DNA from: Neopestalotiopsis rosae
Taxonomy: Eukaryota; Ascomycota; Sordariomycetes; Amphisphaeriales; Sporocadaceae
DNA length: 64,000 bases
NCBI GenBank assembly: GCA_023078685.1
Contig: JALGAS010000004.1
Span: 3,844,001-3,908,000, forward strand
Direction of reading: 5' to 3'
Each line of letters opens with the position of its first letter. The first letter of the stretch is position 1. Of this stretch, positions 10,412 through 21,006 are shown piece after piece. The notes beneath the pieces are model-generated. The model had not been told where the DNA came from. It saw only the letters and a list, made by a program, of their open reading frames with translations, and did no database searches. The translations under genes were made by a program, and so were the position numbers.

Positions 10412-11047
10412 ACTGCCGCACATGGGAAACAGGGCTGGTCGGCGAATATACAGTATGCACGAACATCGAAAAGGAATCAGGTGGAAGGTAGCAGAAGAAT
10501 CTTCACGACTAGCTATTGGCAAATGATACGGATGACGACCGTCTCAGGGCGCAACAATTCTGATATATGTCAAGGTATCGCTACCGTCAGCGACTTGTAT
10601 GGAAAAGAGAAAGGCATAGATGTCAAGAGGTGTTAGTGTGTGACAGAGAGTTTGATTTACGATGTGAGCTGACTTATGGGACCAACTGATGCAGCAAACT
10701 ATTATTGCGATTATTTTCCAGTATAATGTTCGTCTTGTAGGATCTCGCACGCCAAAAAGTTTGTTTTCATATTCAAGATTGTTTCTGCGGTCCTGCACGG
10801 GCAAGCGTAAGCAGGGCTGAGAATGCGTGGAAACATTGGGTAGTACGACGATGGAAACCGATGTCAAGTCTTTGTCGTAACCCATGAATCAAAATGTGTT
10901 TCAAACATCTATAAGAGGTTGCTCATGGTCCTGTGAAAGTTCTCCTCCATCTTCTCCATCGTCCTTTTAACCCATTTGTTAATCAATCAGCCCAAGAGAT
11001 CATTTCAACACAAACTTCCCCGAATCACCACTTCACCCCTTTCCAAG

Positions 11048-11603
11048 ATGCAAATCTCCCATATCCTCATTGGTCTTGTTGGCACCGTCTCCGCCATCGA
11101 TATTTACGGTTACAGAAGCAACGAAAAGTGCTCCGGCGGCGATCACATCGTATTCACAAACATCAACCCTGATGACTGTGCTATAAGCGCTTCAGGAAAT
11201 GTCTTTAGAAGCATCGGAATTCGTGCCATTCCTACCCAATGGAATATCATCGGCAGAGCCTTTACCGGAGGTGGCTGCAAGAACCTCAAATTTGTCGCGC
11301 AATCACTTGGTCGCACAGACATCTGTCTAGGAGGTGACAACTATTCAGGCGGTAACTACGGATTCACTAACCAGAAGCGTTCCGTGGGCGCTAACGAGAC
11401 TTGTCCTGCTACCGGCGGCTGCGGTACCACGAGGGGCGACTTGATGGTATTCGAGAACGGCCCCGAGTACAACATGACTAGCCTCGATGACGATCTCTAC
11501 AACGAACTGGTAAGTACATCTATACAGCCTGATTCCCACCCCCACTTTTTCTCTTTCTCCTGAAGTTTCAATATGCTAACACTCTGTTTCTTTCTCCTAG
11601 TAA
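11048..11603 (+). CDS. Small secreted cysteine-containing protein (effector candidate)
   Basis: Exon 1 is 11048-11509 and encodes 154 residues. Residues 1 to about 18 (MQISHILIGLVGTVSA) are a signal peptide. The mature part holds six cysteines (EKC, DDC, GGC, DIC, ETC, GGC contexts), enough for three disulfides, and is Gly/Asn-rich. At 11510 a strong donor GTAAGT, branch GCTAAC and acceptor CTCCTAG (11600) define a 91-nt intron, but the next codon is TAA (11601-11603), so the protein would end at ...LYNEL. A longer intron to 11699 would reach a natural-looking tail (LFNNGTSADD, ending at TAG 11770-11772) but in the wrong frame by one base. I therefore give the short form. Secreted and Cys-rich suggests an apoplastic or effector-like role, which is inference. 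A decayed partial copy lies 2.6 kb upstream. Confidence 0.7.
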
Positions 11604-11772
11604 GCTAAATGCGCCCCAAAAATGTTTTGATTATCATATATCCAACCCCTTGCTCCTTGCGAAAATATCACTTTGACTAAAATTCTGTGTTACGAATAGT
11701 TTGGCCTTGTTCAACAACGGCACAAGCGCAGATGATGTCCCGGCCAAGTTTGACGAGTACAAGCTTGAGTAG

Positions 11773-12450
11773 AAGCAGAAGTGATGTTATTAACAGGTAG
11801 CGTCGCGCTTGTTGGCTAAGTGAAGCATGGAATGGTGGAAACTCCAGATGGCAAGTCACTCGTATTCTTGGCTCCGCCTCGTGGAATCACTTGACGGATC
11901 CGGAGCAAGGTCCTTCTTTACATATACGTTCGTTTCAATCTAGTCTCTTTACACAGTTATATAGGTAGTCTAGCCTTTCAACAATGCTCTATCTGTATTT
12001 TAATAGGATTCATTGCGTATGATGTTCTCGAAAAGGAGACTACCATATAGTATTCATACAATGAGATTTTCACATCCCTTCAGACCATGTGATTCATTCG
12101 TCATCACGCGCGTCCATTGCCATGGACGTTGCGGTCAAACCTGTTCGGTACTCCACGATCGGTAATTAATGGTCGGCAGCGAGGGGTTGGTGGTCACTGA
12201 TCGGTAAATGGTGGTCAATACCTCTCCAGGTAGGTACTCATTGATTGAACTCGGTACTCGGTAGTCGGCGCTTAGCCACTTTCAAGAAGCGGTCTACGAG
12301 CATCGGCAATCCGAGATAATGCTTGTTTGACCCCTTTCCTTTATTTAAAATATGGAACAGGAAGAGGAGTATGACGGATCATAGTTCCCAACAACTTTTG
12401 TTTGTCATTCAATCTATCCTCTGTCGTATCTTCGATCTGCACGAACCATC
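11773..12450. promoter_or_regulatory. Upstream region of the CMD gene with CGG/TGCCGA elements
   Basis: No gene is seen. TGCCGA occurs in reverse orientation at 12173-12178 and 12303-12308. Near 12249-12270 three CGG triplets follow each other at 7-8 nt spacing (TCGGTACTCGGTAGTCGGCG), and CGATCGGTAA/TGATCGGTAA recurs at about 12157 and 12199. CGG triplets are the half-sites of Zn2Cys6 regulators such as the one encoded at 17371-19449. Confidence 0.4.
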
Positions 12451-12899
12451 ATGGCATCGCCCTCCAAAAACCTTGTCCCTGGCGCACAAATGGCACAAGC
12501 CTTCCTCGGAGAAAAACTCCTCCATCAAATTCAGGCCAACTCAGTATGTAGACAATCGAGGTGTGTACTCTTGAAGGTCTAGTCTGATGAATACAGCGCG
12601 ACGATCTGCCTAGTAAAGTCAGCGCTCAATATATAGCTGAGAATTGTTTCTCTGGCTATGCAAACGATTCTATCTCATTCAGAGAGCGCTCAATTTTAAA
12701 CATCGGGATGATGGTTGCTCTAAATCGCACACCGGAGCTTCGTATACATGTGCAGGCGGCCCTCCATAATGGTCTTTCCCAGGAGCAGATTGTTGAAGTC
12801 TGCCGTCATGCGATGGTGTATTGTGGGGTCCCGGCTGGGAGAGAGGCGTTGTCCGTAGCGAGCGAAATATTCAATTCCGAGGAGAAGGCCAACATTTGA
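12451..12899 (+). CDS. Carboxymuconolactone decarboxylase-like protein
   Basis: Exons 12451-12543 and 12597-12899 join in phase 0 across a 53-nt intron (GTATGT...TACAG), giving 131 residues, the usual size of a single-domain CMD/AhpD-fold protein. The conserved core lies in the second half: RERSILNIGMMVALNR (about 60-75), then PELRIHVQAALHNGLSQEQI and EVCRHAMVYCGVPAGREA (about 98-115). The family includes gamma-carboxymuconolactone decarboxylases of the protocatechuate pathway and redox-active AhpD-like proteins. There is no CxxC pair, so a peroxidase role is unlikely. In fungi such single-domain proteins often sit in secondary-metabolite or aromatic-degradation clusters; here the BVMO gene follows 640 nt downstream in the same direction. 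The substrate cannot be told. Confidence 0.85.
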
Positions 12900-13541
12900 T
12901 TTCAAGTCATGGGAATTTTGGGGTAGTCTCTCGTGATCCTTTGGGTAGTGAATATACTATAGTGAATAAATAGTGGAGAAATGGGAAAGTTCGCACTCAT
13001 TGACGCTACGCATCTTGAGATGCTAATATTCCCGCTAAAAATATATGGACGCCCGAATCATATCATAGCAAGTTATTTTTGAAATCAGAAGCTCCCAGTA
13101 AGTTACATTACATTCAATAGGATCACTTGATAATCTCATCTTCTGAGACTTTCACGTTATCATGCAGGAGGAAATAACACAAATGTTTGCCGGGTGCCGA
13201 ATGCCGAATGCCGAATGCGACGTCTATCGACACTGAAAACTGCTGCCGAATGTCGGTCTTGCCGACTTCCGAGTTGCACTTACAGTCTGGCGCGCTATGG
13301 TCTCGCTATTATGAGCCGTACTAAAAGTTCTAATCGTCTATATCGCCATGTTCGATGTAGGTAAATTGAAAAAGGAAATGACGGACTTGTGCTGGATGAA
13401 TCTTCGACTTTTTTCCCAATCGTTTGGTGCCGCATTAAAACTATTCTTCAAGCAGTCTTCATACGTCCTTGAATGTTATTCATATGCTGTTCGCACATAC
13501 CTTCAGGCTATACACGGAAACCAAGTCTCTGATATCAGCAA
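12900..13541. promoter_or_regulatory. Promoter of the BVMO gene with TGCCGA array
   Basis: TGCCGA occurs five times in 71 nt (13195, 13202, 13209, 13244 and 13260). The first three form a perfect 7-nt tandem repeat (TGCCGAA). The fourth is part of CCGAATGTCGG (13246-13256), an inverted CCG-N5-CGG pair of the type bound by Zn2Cys6 dimers. This is a strong candidate operator for the regulator at 17371-19449. No gene is seen. Confidence 0.5.
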
Positions 13542-15567
13542 ATGGCTACATCACGTTTGTCATTGTTACAGCAACAAATTGACCCGCCAAGTCACGAAAC
13601 GGCAGCTCATCTAAGTAAGCAAATGGAAAACTCCACTGGAGCATACAAGGTCAATGAGGAGCCTCTCGGGTCGGTGAGAAGCATTCGAATCATCACTATC
13701 GGTGCGGGTGCAAGTGGACTGAACATCATCCACACTCTGCGTGAAAAGCTCACCGAGTATGAAATCGTCGTGTACGAAAAGAACTCGAAAGTCGGTGGCA
13801 CCTGGTATGAGAACCGATATCCTGGATGCAAGTGTGATATACCATCCCACAACTATCAATTCTCGTGGAAACCCAATCCAGAATGGAGCAGTTTCTTCTC
13901 GCCCGCAGCAGAAATAGAAGGCTACCTATGCCGCGTCTGCGACGAAGAGCAGATGAACGACAGCATCCTGCTCCAACATGAGGTAGTTGGAGCTTTCTGG
14001 AACGAAGCCAAGGCATCGTGGACTGTGAAGATAAGGAATTTAGATACAAATGTCGAGTTCCAAGATCATTGCGACTTCCTCCTCAACGCCAGTGGTATTC
14101 TCAAGTAGGTCATTCTCAGAAATGGTTTCAAGAAAACCAAAAGGGGTGGGGGATGGGAGAAAAAGCTAACACAATATCCTAGTAATTGGCAATGGCCCGA
14201 TATTCCAGGTCTATGTGATTTCGAAGGCACCCTAGTCCATAGTGCGAATTGGGACGAAGGGTTCGACTGGACCAACAAAAAAGTTGCCGTTATCGGCAAT
14301 GGGTCATCTGGAGTACAGATCGTGCCTGAGATGCAGAAAGGCAAGTACAGTCCCATCTTGGCTGACAAAATATGGCCAACAGCTGACGACTCATTGATTA
14401 GACGCGAAGCAGCTGTTCCACTTCATACGTGAGCCGACTTGGATCGTTCCTCCACGCCTGCAAAGTCTTTCCCTTTCTGAGGCGAGCAGTGTGCTCGCCC
14501 AGATTGAAATGGACGATGATGAAAACTTTACTCCGGAGCAGATAAAAAAGTTCAGGACTGACCCGGAACTCTATCTGCGCTTCGTCAAGGCTGTTGAAAA
14601 GCAAGTGAATAACAACTTTCCCATTGTAAGAGCTTGGTATTCTATGCTTCATCTCGCGTCTTCTAATGTACGCTAGGTCCTAAAAGACTCAAATACCCAC
14701 GCACAAGCCACGGAATTCGTGAAGCAGTATATGATTTCCGCCCTTGGAGGAGATGGGAAATTGTCAGGACTACTGATACCAGAATTTCCCTTGGGGTGTC
14801 GCAGAATGACACCGGGGGTAGGATATCTGGAATCGCTGACGCAGGACAACCTTCACATCATATCAGATCCGATTGTTCGTATCAATAAAAGCGGTCTAGT
14901 GACAAGCGCTGGCGCCACGATTGACGTGGACGCCATTGTCTGTGCCACGGGGTTCAATGTGTCGTTCCGGCCCCGTTTCCCCATCCATGGAAGAAAGGGA
15001 AATCTCCAAGATTTGTGGAGTAGCAACTTGCCACGCGCTTACATGTCATGTGCGGTGCCTGACATTCCCAACTATTTTGGTATGTACTCTATATCCTGTC
15101 ATTGGAAAAAGATACACTCATTGGGATGCACCTGAGCTAATATAAAGTACCTAGTATTCCTCGGCCCAAACGCCCCAGTCGGCCATGGAAGCGTACTCAC
15201 CATTGTTGAGATCATCGCGACATACGTTGCTGACATTATTCTTAAATGCCAAACACAGCGTATCAAGGCCGTTTCGCCCAGCCATGCGGCTGTGGATGAA
15301 TTTTTCGAGCATACCCAAGCTTTCATGCCACGAACCGCCTGGGCCGGGTCTTGCACGTCTTGGTTCAAGAACGGCACAGCAGATGGACCTATTACAGCGT
15401 TGCATCCCGGGAGTCGGATTCATTTCTTCCACATGCTGGAGAGCTTCAGGGGAGAAGATTGGGAGTATACGTACTATGAGAAGCATAACCGTTTCTCATA
15501 TATGGGTAACGGCACTTCCGTCAAGGAAGTTGACGGATCAGACTCAACGTGGTATTTGAACAAGTAA
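13542..15567 (+). CDS. Baeyer-Villiger-type flavin monooxygenase
   Basis: Five exons: 13542-14104, 14183-14340, 14402-14625, 14677-15079 and 15155-15567; 586 residues, normal for class I BVMOs. It uses FAD and NADPH to insert oxygen next to a carbonyl, giving an ester or lactone. Visible: FAD-binding GAGASG (54-59), the GGTWYENRYPGCKCD block (85-99) matching the [AG]GxWxxxx[FY]PG signature, the BVMO fingerprint FEGTLVHSANW (FxGxxxHxxxW, about 202-212), and NADPH-binding GNGSSG following it. Intron 2 (14341-14401) must be GC-AG (GCAAGT...GATTAG, branch CTGAC): using the nearby GT breaks the frame. The ATG at 13542 is the first in frame; 13624 (MENSTG) is an alternative start. Upstream lies the TGCCGA array. 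Neighbouring CMD, NmrA and Zn2Cys6 genes suggest a ketone or aromatic pathway; the substrate is unknown. Confidence 0.92.
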
Positions 15568-16139
15568 TTTAATCGGGATAGTTAGGTATCTAGTCTTATC
15601 GTCGCCAATGTAGTATGTCTTAAGTCTCTGAGCCAAAAGACCAAAACTCTCATAATCATATATCTTTACCTAGGACAGTGTATTTCTGAATGATGCCGTA
15701 GTCTAATCGCATCGTTGGCCAGGTTTTTACATGACATAATTCATCGTATATCACAGCAACTTGAGAGCATGTGGAATACTGTATGGCGCAGTATGTGTAT
15801 TTGACGCATGTCGGCCAATTTGTTGGAATCAGTCGGCATAGCATGCTGTATTGCCGTCCTGCACTTCAAGAGACAGCCGAGACTAGCGTTTTCTCGACTG
15901 CCGAATCAAGGAAGTGACACAATATACCGAGTGCCGATCTTAGTCATCAAGCGTATCCATCCACAGTAAAATAGTCAAGTTGGGTCGTCCGGAGGAATCG
16001 ATAGAGGTTTATAAATTATATATAAATAGAAGTAAAATTGCATTAATTCAAACCTGCCAACCAAAAGTTCGGTGAAAAGCAAAGACTTTCACATCTTCAT
16101 TTTTGTATAATTGTCCCATCACACTACTACCTGACCACT
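15568..16139. promoter_or_regulatory. Promoter of the NmrA-like gene
   Basis: TGCCGA in either orientation occurs at 15833, 15899 and 15932. A TATATATAAATAG box lies at about 16017-16029, roughly 115 nt before the start codon, followed by an A/T-rich leader. No gene is seen in the region. Confidence 0.45.
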
Positions 16140-17222
16140 ATGACGAAGTTGATCGTTGTCGTTGGTGCAACAGGCGGCCAGGGGGGCGGCGTGGTCAATG
16201 CCTTTCTGTCCAACCCTGATTATCGCGTTCGCGGTATCACGAGGAACACAAATAGCGACAAGTCCAGAGCCTTGGTGGCCAAGGGTGTCGAAATGGTGCA
16301 AGCTGATCAGAAAGACGAGGAAAGTCTTGTTCGAGCCTTCGACGGTGCTTCCGCCATCTTTGCCGTTACCGACTACTACGACTTCTTCTTTGAGCGCGGG
16401 AAAGACGCCTCGATCGAGCTCGAGTACCTCTATGGGACCAATCTGGCTAAGGCTGCCGCCAAAACTCCAACCCTCGAGACGTACATTTGGAGCACGCTGC
16501 CAGACACGAGCGCCATTACAGGTGGCGAAGCCATTGTCCCACACTTCCAAGGCAAAGGACAGGTTGATTCATTCATTAAGAAGAACCTCCCTGAGCTCTA
16601 CGAGAAGACGACGTTTGCCATCTTTACGATTTTTGCGGTCAACATGCATCAATATCCCATCTTCCGTCCTGTTTGGTTGGTGAGTTTTGGTCATTTCCGT
16701 CACCACGAAAATCAGTTGCTAATCCTCTGTGTATAGGAGAGTGCCCAGAAATGGGTTCAGTTCTACCCGACCAGTCCGGACTCGCCCTATCCATGCATCG
16801 GTGACCACACGGTCAATATCGGAATCTTTGTGCGAGCCCTCATACGGGATCCGCAGCCGGCCGGGACCTATGTGAGGTGCAACGTCGAGGACTTCACCCT
16901 CGAGTCCTATCTTGCCCTGTGGGGAAGATCAAGCAAGGTCGCACCGAGCCCAAACTCTACCAAAGTCATGGGACTCAGCGTATCCGACTACGTCTCGCTG
17001 TGGGGACCTATGGGTGAGGAACAAGCGAGCCAATGGGTCTTCTTCAGGTGGATTGAGAAGCAGAAGGCTGAGGGCATAATCGGAGATCAAGTCCCGGGGC
17101 TGAACTTGGTTGAAGGTCTTTCCCTTCTCTCCGTTGATGACAAAAAGGCGCTGAAGTCTGTGGAGGACTCTCTGAAAGGTTTGGACTGGTCAGAGATTAT
17201 CAACGTCCCGCAGAAACTGTAG
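16140..17222 (+). CDS. NmrA-like family NAD(P)-binding protein
   Basis: Exons 16140-16679 and 16737-17222 (57-nt intron, GTGAGT...GTATAG, phase 0); 341 residues. The N-terminal Rossmann motif GATGGQGGGVV (residues 9-19) is the NmrA/isoflavone-reductase-like GxxGxxG form. The middle part (ADQKDEESLVRAFDGASAIF) is the usual helix and strand after the dinucleotide site. There is no SDR YxxxK triad. NmrA itself senses NAD/NADP and restrains a GATA factor, while many relatives are reductases or redox sensors in metabolic clusters. Here it lies between the BVMO and the regulator gene, convergent with the latter (149 nt between stop codons), so a pathway role or a regulatory one are both possible. 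Confidence 0.88.
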
Positions 17223-17370
17223 GTGAAAATAAATGATTGGTTTGTAGTGAACTTGGCGATTATGTCGCGAACTATTTCAATGTCGTGGCTCACAAAAGAT
17301 GAATGCAAATCATTGTACAATTAGTGTCGGAAATCGTCAGAGGTATATCGCTTGTAAGTGAGTCCGAGTA

Positions 17371-19449
17371 TCATCCGTCTATCAGAGCCGCGAAAGCAAG
17401 GGGGTCCGCTATGGAATCCACTCCGTCGACCTGATTTGCAGCTTGGTCAAATAATATAGACCAATCCATCTGAGCATCTAGATCAAAATCGAAGGTAACA
17501 ATATCCAAAGCTCCAAGATTCTGATCTTCAGCTGCTACACCTTCCAAGAGCCCCATACTTTGGCAATGAGACTCAGGAAATGGCAATAGACTTCTTCCAC
17601 CTTGTAATATCTCATTACCGAATTCGGTCCGTGACGAAGCTTGCCTATTCGGTGTGTTGTGCTGCCGACCTTCGGCAGGAGCTGTTGCTACGGCTGGATG
17701 GCCCTCCAGCTTGGTTCGAAACGTGTTTATCTTTCGAAAGACCATTTTTGCGGAGGCGTGCTTGTTGGCGAGTTTCAGAACAATGGCGGTCAGGATTTCC
17801 AGGTCATTTGCAGAGGAAAGCGCTGCATTTGGAAATCTTGCGGCGTGGTATATCTGAGGTATTGCTGCTACAGTGAGCATCCAGCCATTGTGCGGCAATA
17901 TTCGATGCACTTCCTCGTGGCAATAGATATCTTCATACAGGCGGGCAACGCACCCTGCAGCCACGAATGTTATTATGGCATATGTTCGAGAATGTCGATG
18001 GGATCCAGGCAAAAGAAGCAGAGTAATGACAGTTGTCAAGTACAATATATGAAGCTGCATGATGGGAAGACTATATGGGTTTTTGACTTCTCCAGTGTAG
18101 ACGTGTAGATCAGAAGGTAGATAGTCAAGCCAGGACTGTAGCGATTTAATTCTTGTGGTGATTTCGTCATCAGTGACATCGCGACGACTGAGGCTCAATT
18201 GGTGAATGTTTGACAAGACCAGACACAGGCTGGAAGTCGCGACGAATACTTTTGCGGACAAGTCTGGAACTGTAAAGTTCGACAAGGTTACAAGACTTGC
18301 ATCGAGATCATCCGGGCAACAAGTGATCGCTCTACCGTAACTTGCGCCATGCAAGACCTCGGCATTCTGATTATTATCAGCCACTATCTTTGGGTTAGAC
18401 GAAGAGTAACTCACAAAGATCGCCCACCATAATCTCTTTCTCAAATTGGTATCACTGCCGGTCTTGTACGTAGCCTCGCGATGTAGACCCATTTGGATCG
18501 CAAGACGTACCGCGCTTCCGACCCAATGCCAGGACGTATCAAGGGAAACAATGTCGGGTGGATTTGGACTCCAGCAAGACAATGTCAATAATGCGGAGAG
18601 AATAACGTGCTTATCGCCCTCGAGCCTTGTGTACAGGATTGCCCTTATCTTTTCGTACGCAGATTGGAGTGCTAGGCTGGTAGCCTCGTCAGGAAAGCGA
18701 ACCAGGCATCCAAGGAAATACGTGGTTTGCTTGGCCAAAATACTCGGCGACGGAGGATAGTCGCTCCTGTCAAAGATAGGCAGTGCATGATAGAGATAAT
18801 TGTAGTAGAAATCAGCAGAAGCTTGAAGTTGCGTCGCAGATGGAAGTTCTTGAGCTTTGGAGGCTTTCAATATCTCTTGGAAAATCGTCGAAACACTATT
18901 TGTGGTGGATGCTCGCGGAGGCGGCGTCTCCCGCGGCCACGAAAGCAAGGCAATTTCGCCCATATAAGCACCTGACTCCCGGCATTGGTCTCCCGGGGAC
19001 GGACTGCTACTAGCCTGGTGTTCACTTGATAGCGACCGTCTAGGTGATGGAGATGGCGATTGCGGCGCGAAAGAACTAATTGACTTTGAGACTGCCCTTG
19101 TTGCCGAGGTTCGTAATCTTTTCCGTGCACCACTTCGCCGACTTTCAGATTACAAATGTAAGCAAAAGTTCGCCTCTCCAATAATTGGGCTAGGAATTCA
19201 AATCAATTGACAAGGCATCTTGGGGGACAGCGTACCGGCACTCACGACCCAAACGCTGACAATGTGAACATTTGCCTGTCGAACTCTTTTCGAGATCACA
19301 GCGAACCTACCATGAGAGCTGCCATTAGTATCTTGGGCCATTATCAGTGTTAGTGGTCAATTCTTGCTGACCTTGCGGCTGTGACACTCATCGCAGACCA
19401 ACCGGGCGCGTAGAGCGTTGGTTCCAGTATCCTCCAGGCTTCGACGCAT
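17371..19449 (-). CDS. Zn2Cys6 transcription factor with fungal-specific domain
   Basis: Exons on the minus strand: 19449-19372, 19306-19236, 19141-18415 and 18366-17371; 623 residues. The zinc cluster is split over exons 1 and 2: CDECHSRK then VRC, KCSHC and GREC, giving C-x2-C-x6-C-x9-C-x2-C-x6-C (about residues 19-48). A basic, Ser/Pro-rich linker follows (RKRLRTSATR, SPSPSPRRS). The fungal_trans domain (PF04082) covers roughly 130-400, with SWHWVGSAVRLAIQMGLHRE and LRKRLWWAIF. The 48-nt intron 18367-18414 (GTGAGT...ATCAG) is a multiple of three and could be retained without a stop; I treat it as an intron because the surrounding WWAIF block resumes cleanly. It is likely the pathway regulator of the BVMO cluster: it is nuclear, binds CGG half-sites, and those promoters contain CCG/CGG elements. 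Family resemblance is to cutinase-factor-type regulators. Confidence 0.9.
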
Positions 19450-19846
19450 ATTCAGCACTTCTCAAGGCTTGCTCAGAAGAAAACAAGTCTTCTCTGGTCA
19501 GGCGACTCTCGAATTCACGCGCTTCCGTGATACTCGAAGCTGGGATTGGCCTAGAAGCGGGGTGTACCCTGATCTACCCCAAAAAGCTCGACGAATATGA
19601 CAAATGCAAATCGAAATCCGAAGCCGCCTACCTGCCGAAAGCCGATGACCATGTTTTTGTTTAGACGCAAGTTGGTAATGGCTGAAACGAATCTATATAA
19701 ACACTCGGCACCGTATAAATGGGCTGATGCTGCCGTTAAGTAAAGTGACTAATAGTGCTTGAAAACACGCCCCACAATCATCTCTAATGCATCCCAGTCA
19801 GTGACCCTGAGACTTAAAAGTTTCCTACACACTTAAATTCGCAAAT
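19450..19846. promoter_or_regulatory. Divergent promoter of regulator and ankyrin genes
   Basis: Shared intergenic space of about 400 nt. TGCCGA at 19633 and its reverse at 19705. A CTATATAA box at about 19693 is placed for the plus-strand ankyrin gene. The presence of the same motif as in the cluster promoters suggests autoregulation of the Zn2Cys6 gene or inclusion of the ankyrin gene in the regulon. Confidence 0.35.
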
Positions 19847-20668
19847 ATGCCACCGAATCGTGAAGGCTTGCTGGCGACCGCGGCTTTGACAGGAGATGTT
19901 GACCAAATGAGAATATTGCTTGAGAATGTCCAAGAGTTTCCGTCGGAAGAAATCATCCAAATGCTTTTAGAGACATCCGCGAAGAACTCCCACCTCGATG
20001 TCCTCAGTCTCTTGTTGGCAAAATGCCCTTCTGTGCCTTTGAATGAAGAGATTGTCCGGGCTGCAGTGAATACTGGCTCAATCCCCATCTTCAGGACCCT
20101 GATCGCCCACGATCCCTCAATCATAAACATGGCTTTCGACAGGCGCGGCTCGCCTCTAATCGTGGCGTGCATGGGCAGGCAGACGGTCGAGTACCTGCGC
20201 TTCCTGCTCGAAGCTGGTGCCGACCCCAACCAGGACCCAGACGCAGCCGCCTTCCCGCTCGCCCTCGTGGCAGCGCTCTATGCCGATCCCTCTGCCATAG
20301 ACTTGCTGCTCCATCATGGTGCACGTTTGGAGCAATCGGGCGCGCTGGCTGCGGCAGCCCGGCGCGGTAACGAGCCCATGATTCGCCGTCTGCTAGAGCG
20401 CGGCGCCCGTCCCGACCTCGATACTGCCGCCATAGGGTCCGGCGAGCCACCACTCCATGTCGCCGTCAGGGCCGGCCACGTCGGCGCGGCGAGGATCCTC
20501 GTGTCCGCGAGTGCTGCCGCTTCAGATGCTGCATATGCCACTAGTGCTACGGCAATGGAGCTCGCTGGGCAGATGCATCGACAAGGGAAAGATATGTCAG
20601 AAATAATGCAAGTACTTCAAGTCGAGCGGACGTCAGACCCTCTATCACATAGAATTCAATACGATTAA
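19847..20668 (+). CDS. Ankyrin-repeat protein
   Basis: Single exon, 273 residues. About six ankyrin units are visible, each with the helix-loop pattern: GLLATAALTGDVDQMRILLE (7-26), a weak second and third unit (about 45-90), GSPLIVACMGRQTVEYLRFL then LLEAGADPNQDP (about 101-130), AIDLLLHHGARLEQSGALAA (about 149-168), MIRRLLERGARPDL and PPLHVAVRAGHVGAARILV (about 177-223). There is no F-box, NACHT or membrane segment. It is probably a soluble interaction scaffold; the partner is unknown. The 3' half is clearly more GC-rich than the 5' half, which is typical of codon-biased repeat units rather than proof of transfer. Confidence 0.85.
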   Translation: MPPNREGLLATAALTGDVDQMRILLENVQEFPSEEIIQMLLETSAKNSHLDVLSLLLAKCPSVPLNEEIVRAAVNTGSIPIFRTLIAHDPSIINMAFDRRGSPLIVACMGRQTVEYLRFLLEAGADPNQDPDAAAFPLALVAALYADPSAIDLLLHHGARLEQSGALAAAARRGNEPMIRRLLERGARPDLDTAAIGSGEPPLHVAVRAGHVGAARILVSASAAASDAAYATSATAMELAGQMHRQGKDMSEIMQVLQVERTSDPLSHRIQYD

Positions 20669-21006
20669 CTTCAATAAACGAATTAGTTATGAGTTGTTGG
20701 CTGATTCGAATCACGTGCTAGCACTGGCTGAGTTGTTTCCAGTACACCCTCCCCCGCAAATTAGCGTCGACGTAGCCTTTGACTCTCATCCCCTTCGGGT
20801 AGCGACAAGCCAACGCAGAGATCAAGAGAGCTCACCTCGCATAAAAACGTCAGTATTCATTGGCTCAGCTCCATTCGCTTCACGTACAAATGTACTTATC
20901 TCTGGACGTGTACCGTGTACCATTCCATTGCACCAAGCTCTCGCGGCGCAAGCCTGATTCTTCTACTATATCATTCTTTTCCATTGTGCTTACTTTGTAA
21001 CACAAT
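20669..21006. other. Short intergenic region
   Basis: Holds the 3' flank of the ankyrin gene and the 5' flank of the MACPF-like gene. A frame at 20694-20957 has no features. No motif stands out. Confidence 0.4.

Larger units (their letters stand above)
7911..11047. other. AT-richer gene-poor region with repeat and relics
   Basis: Only weak coding signals occur. 8050-8560 has short peptide-like stretches in different plus-strand frames (see pseudogene entry). 8985-9160 matches the 3' part of the secreted-protein gene at 11048. 9150-9530 is copy 2 of a dispersed repeat. 10100-10411 is an isolated small frame. The remainder (8580-8980, 9540-10090 and 10530-10900) shows nothing identifiable. The last 100 nt before 11048 contain a CTATAAGAG element (about 10910) and a pyrimidine-rich leader. 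Confidence 0.4.
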
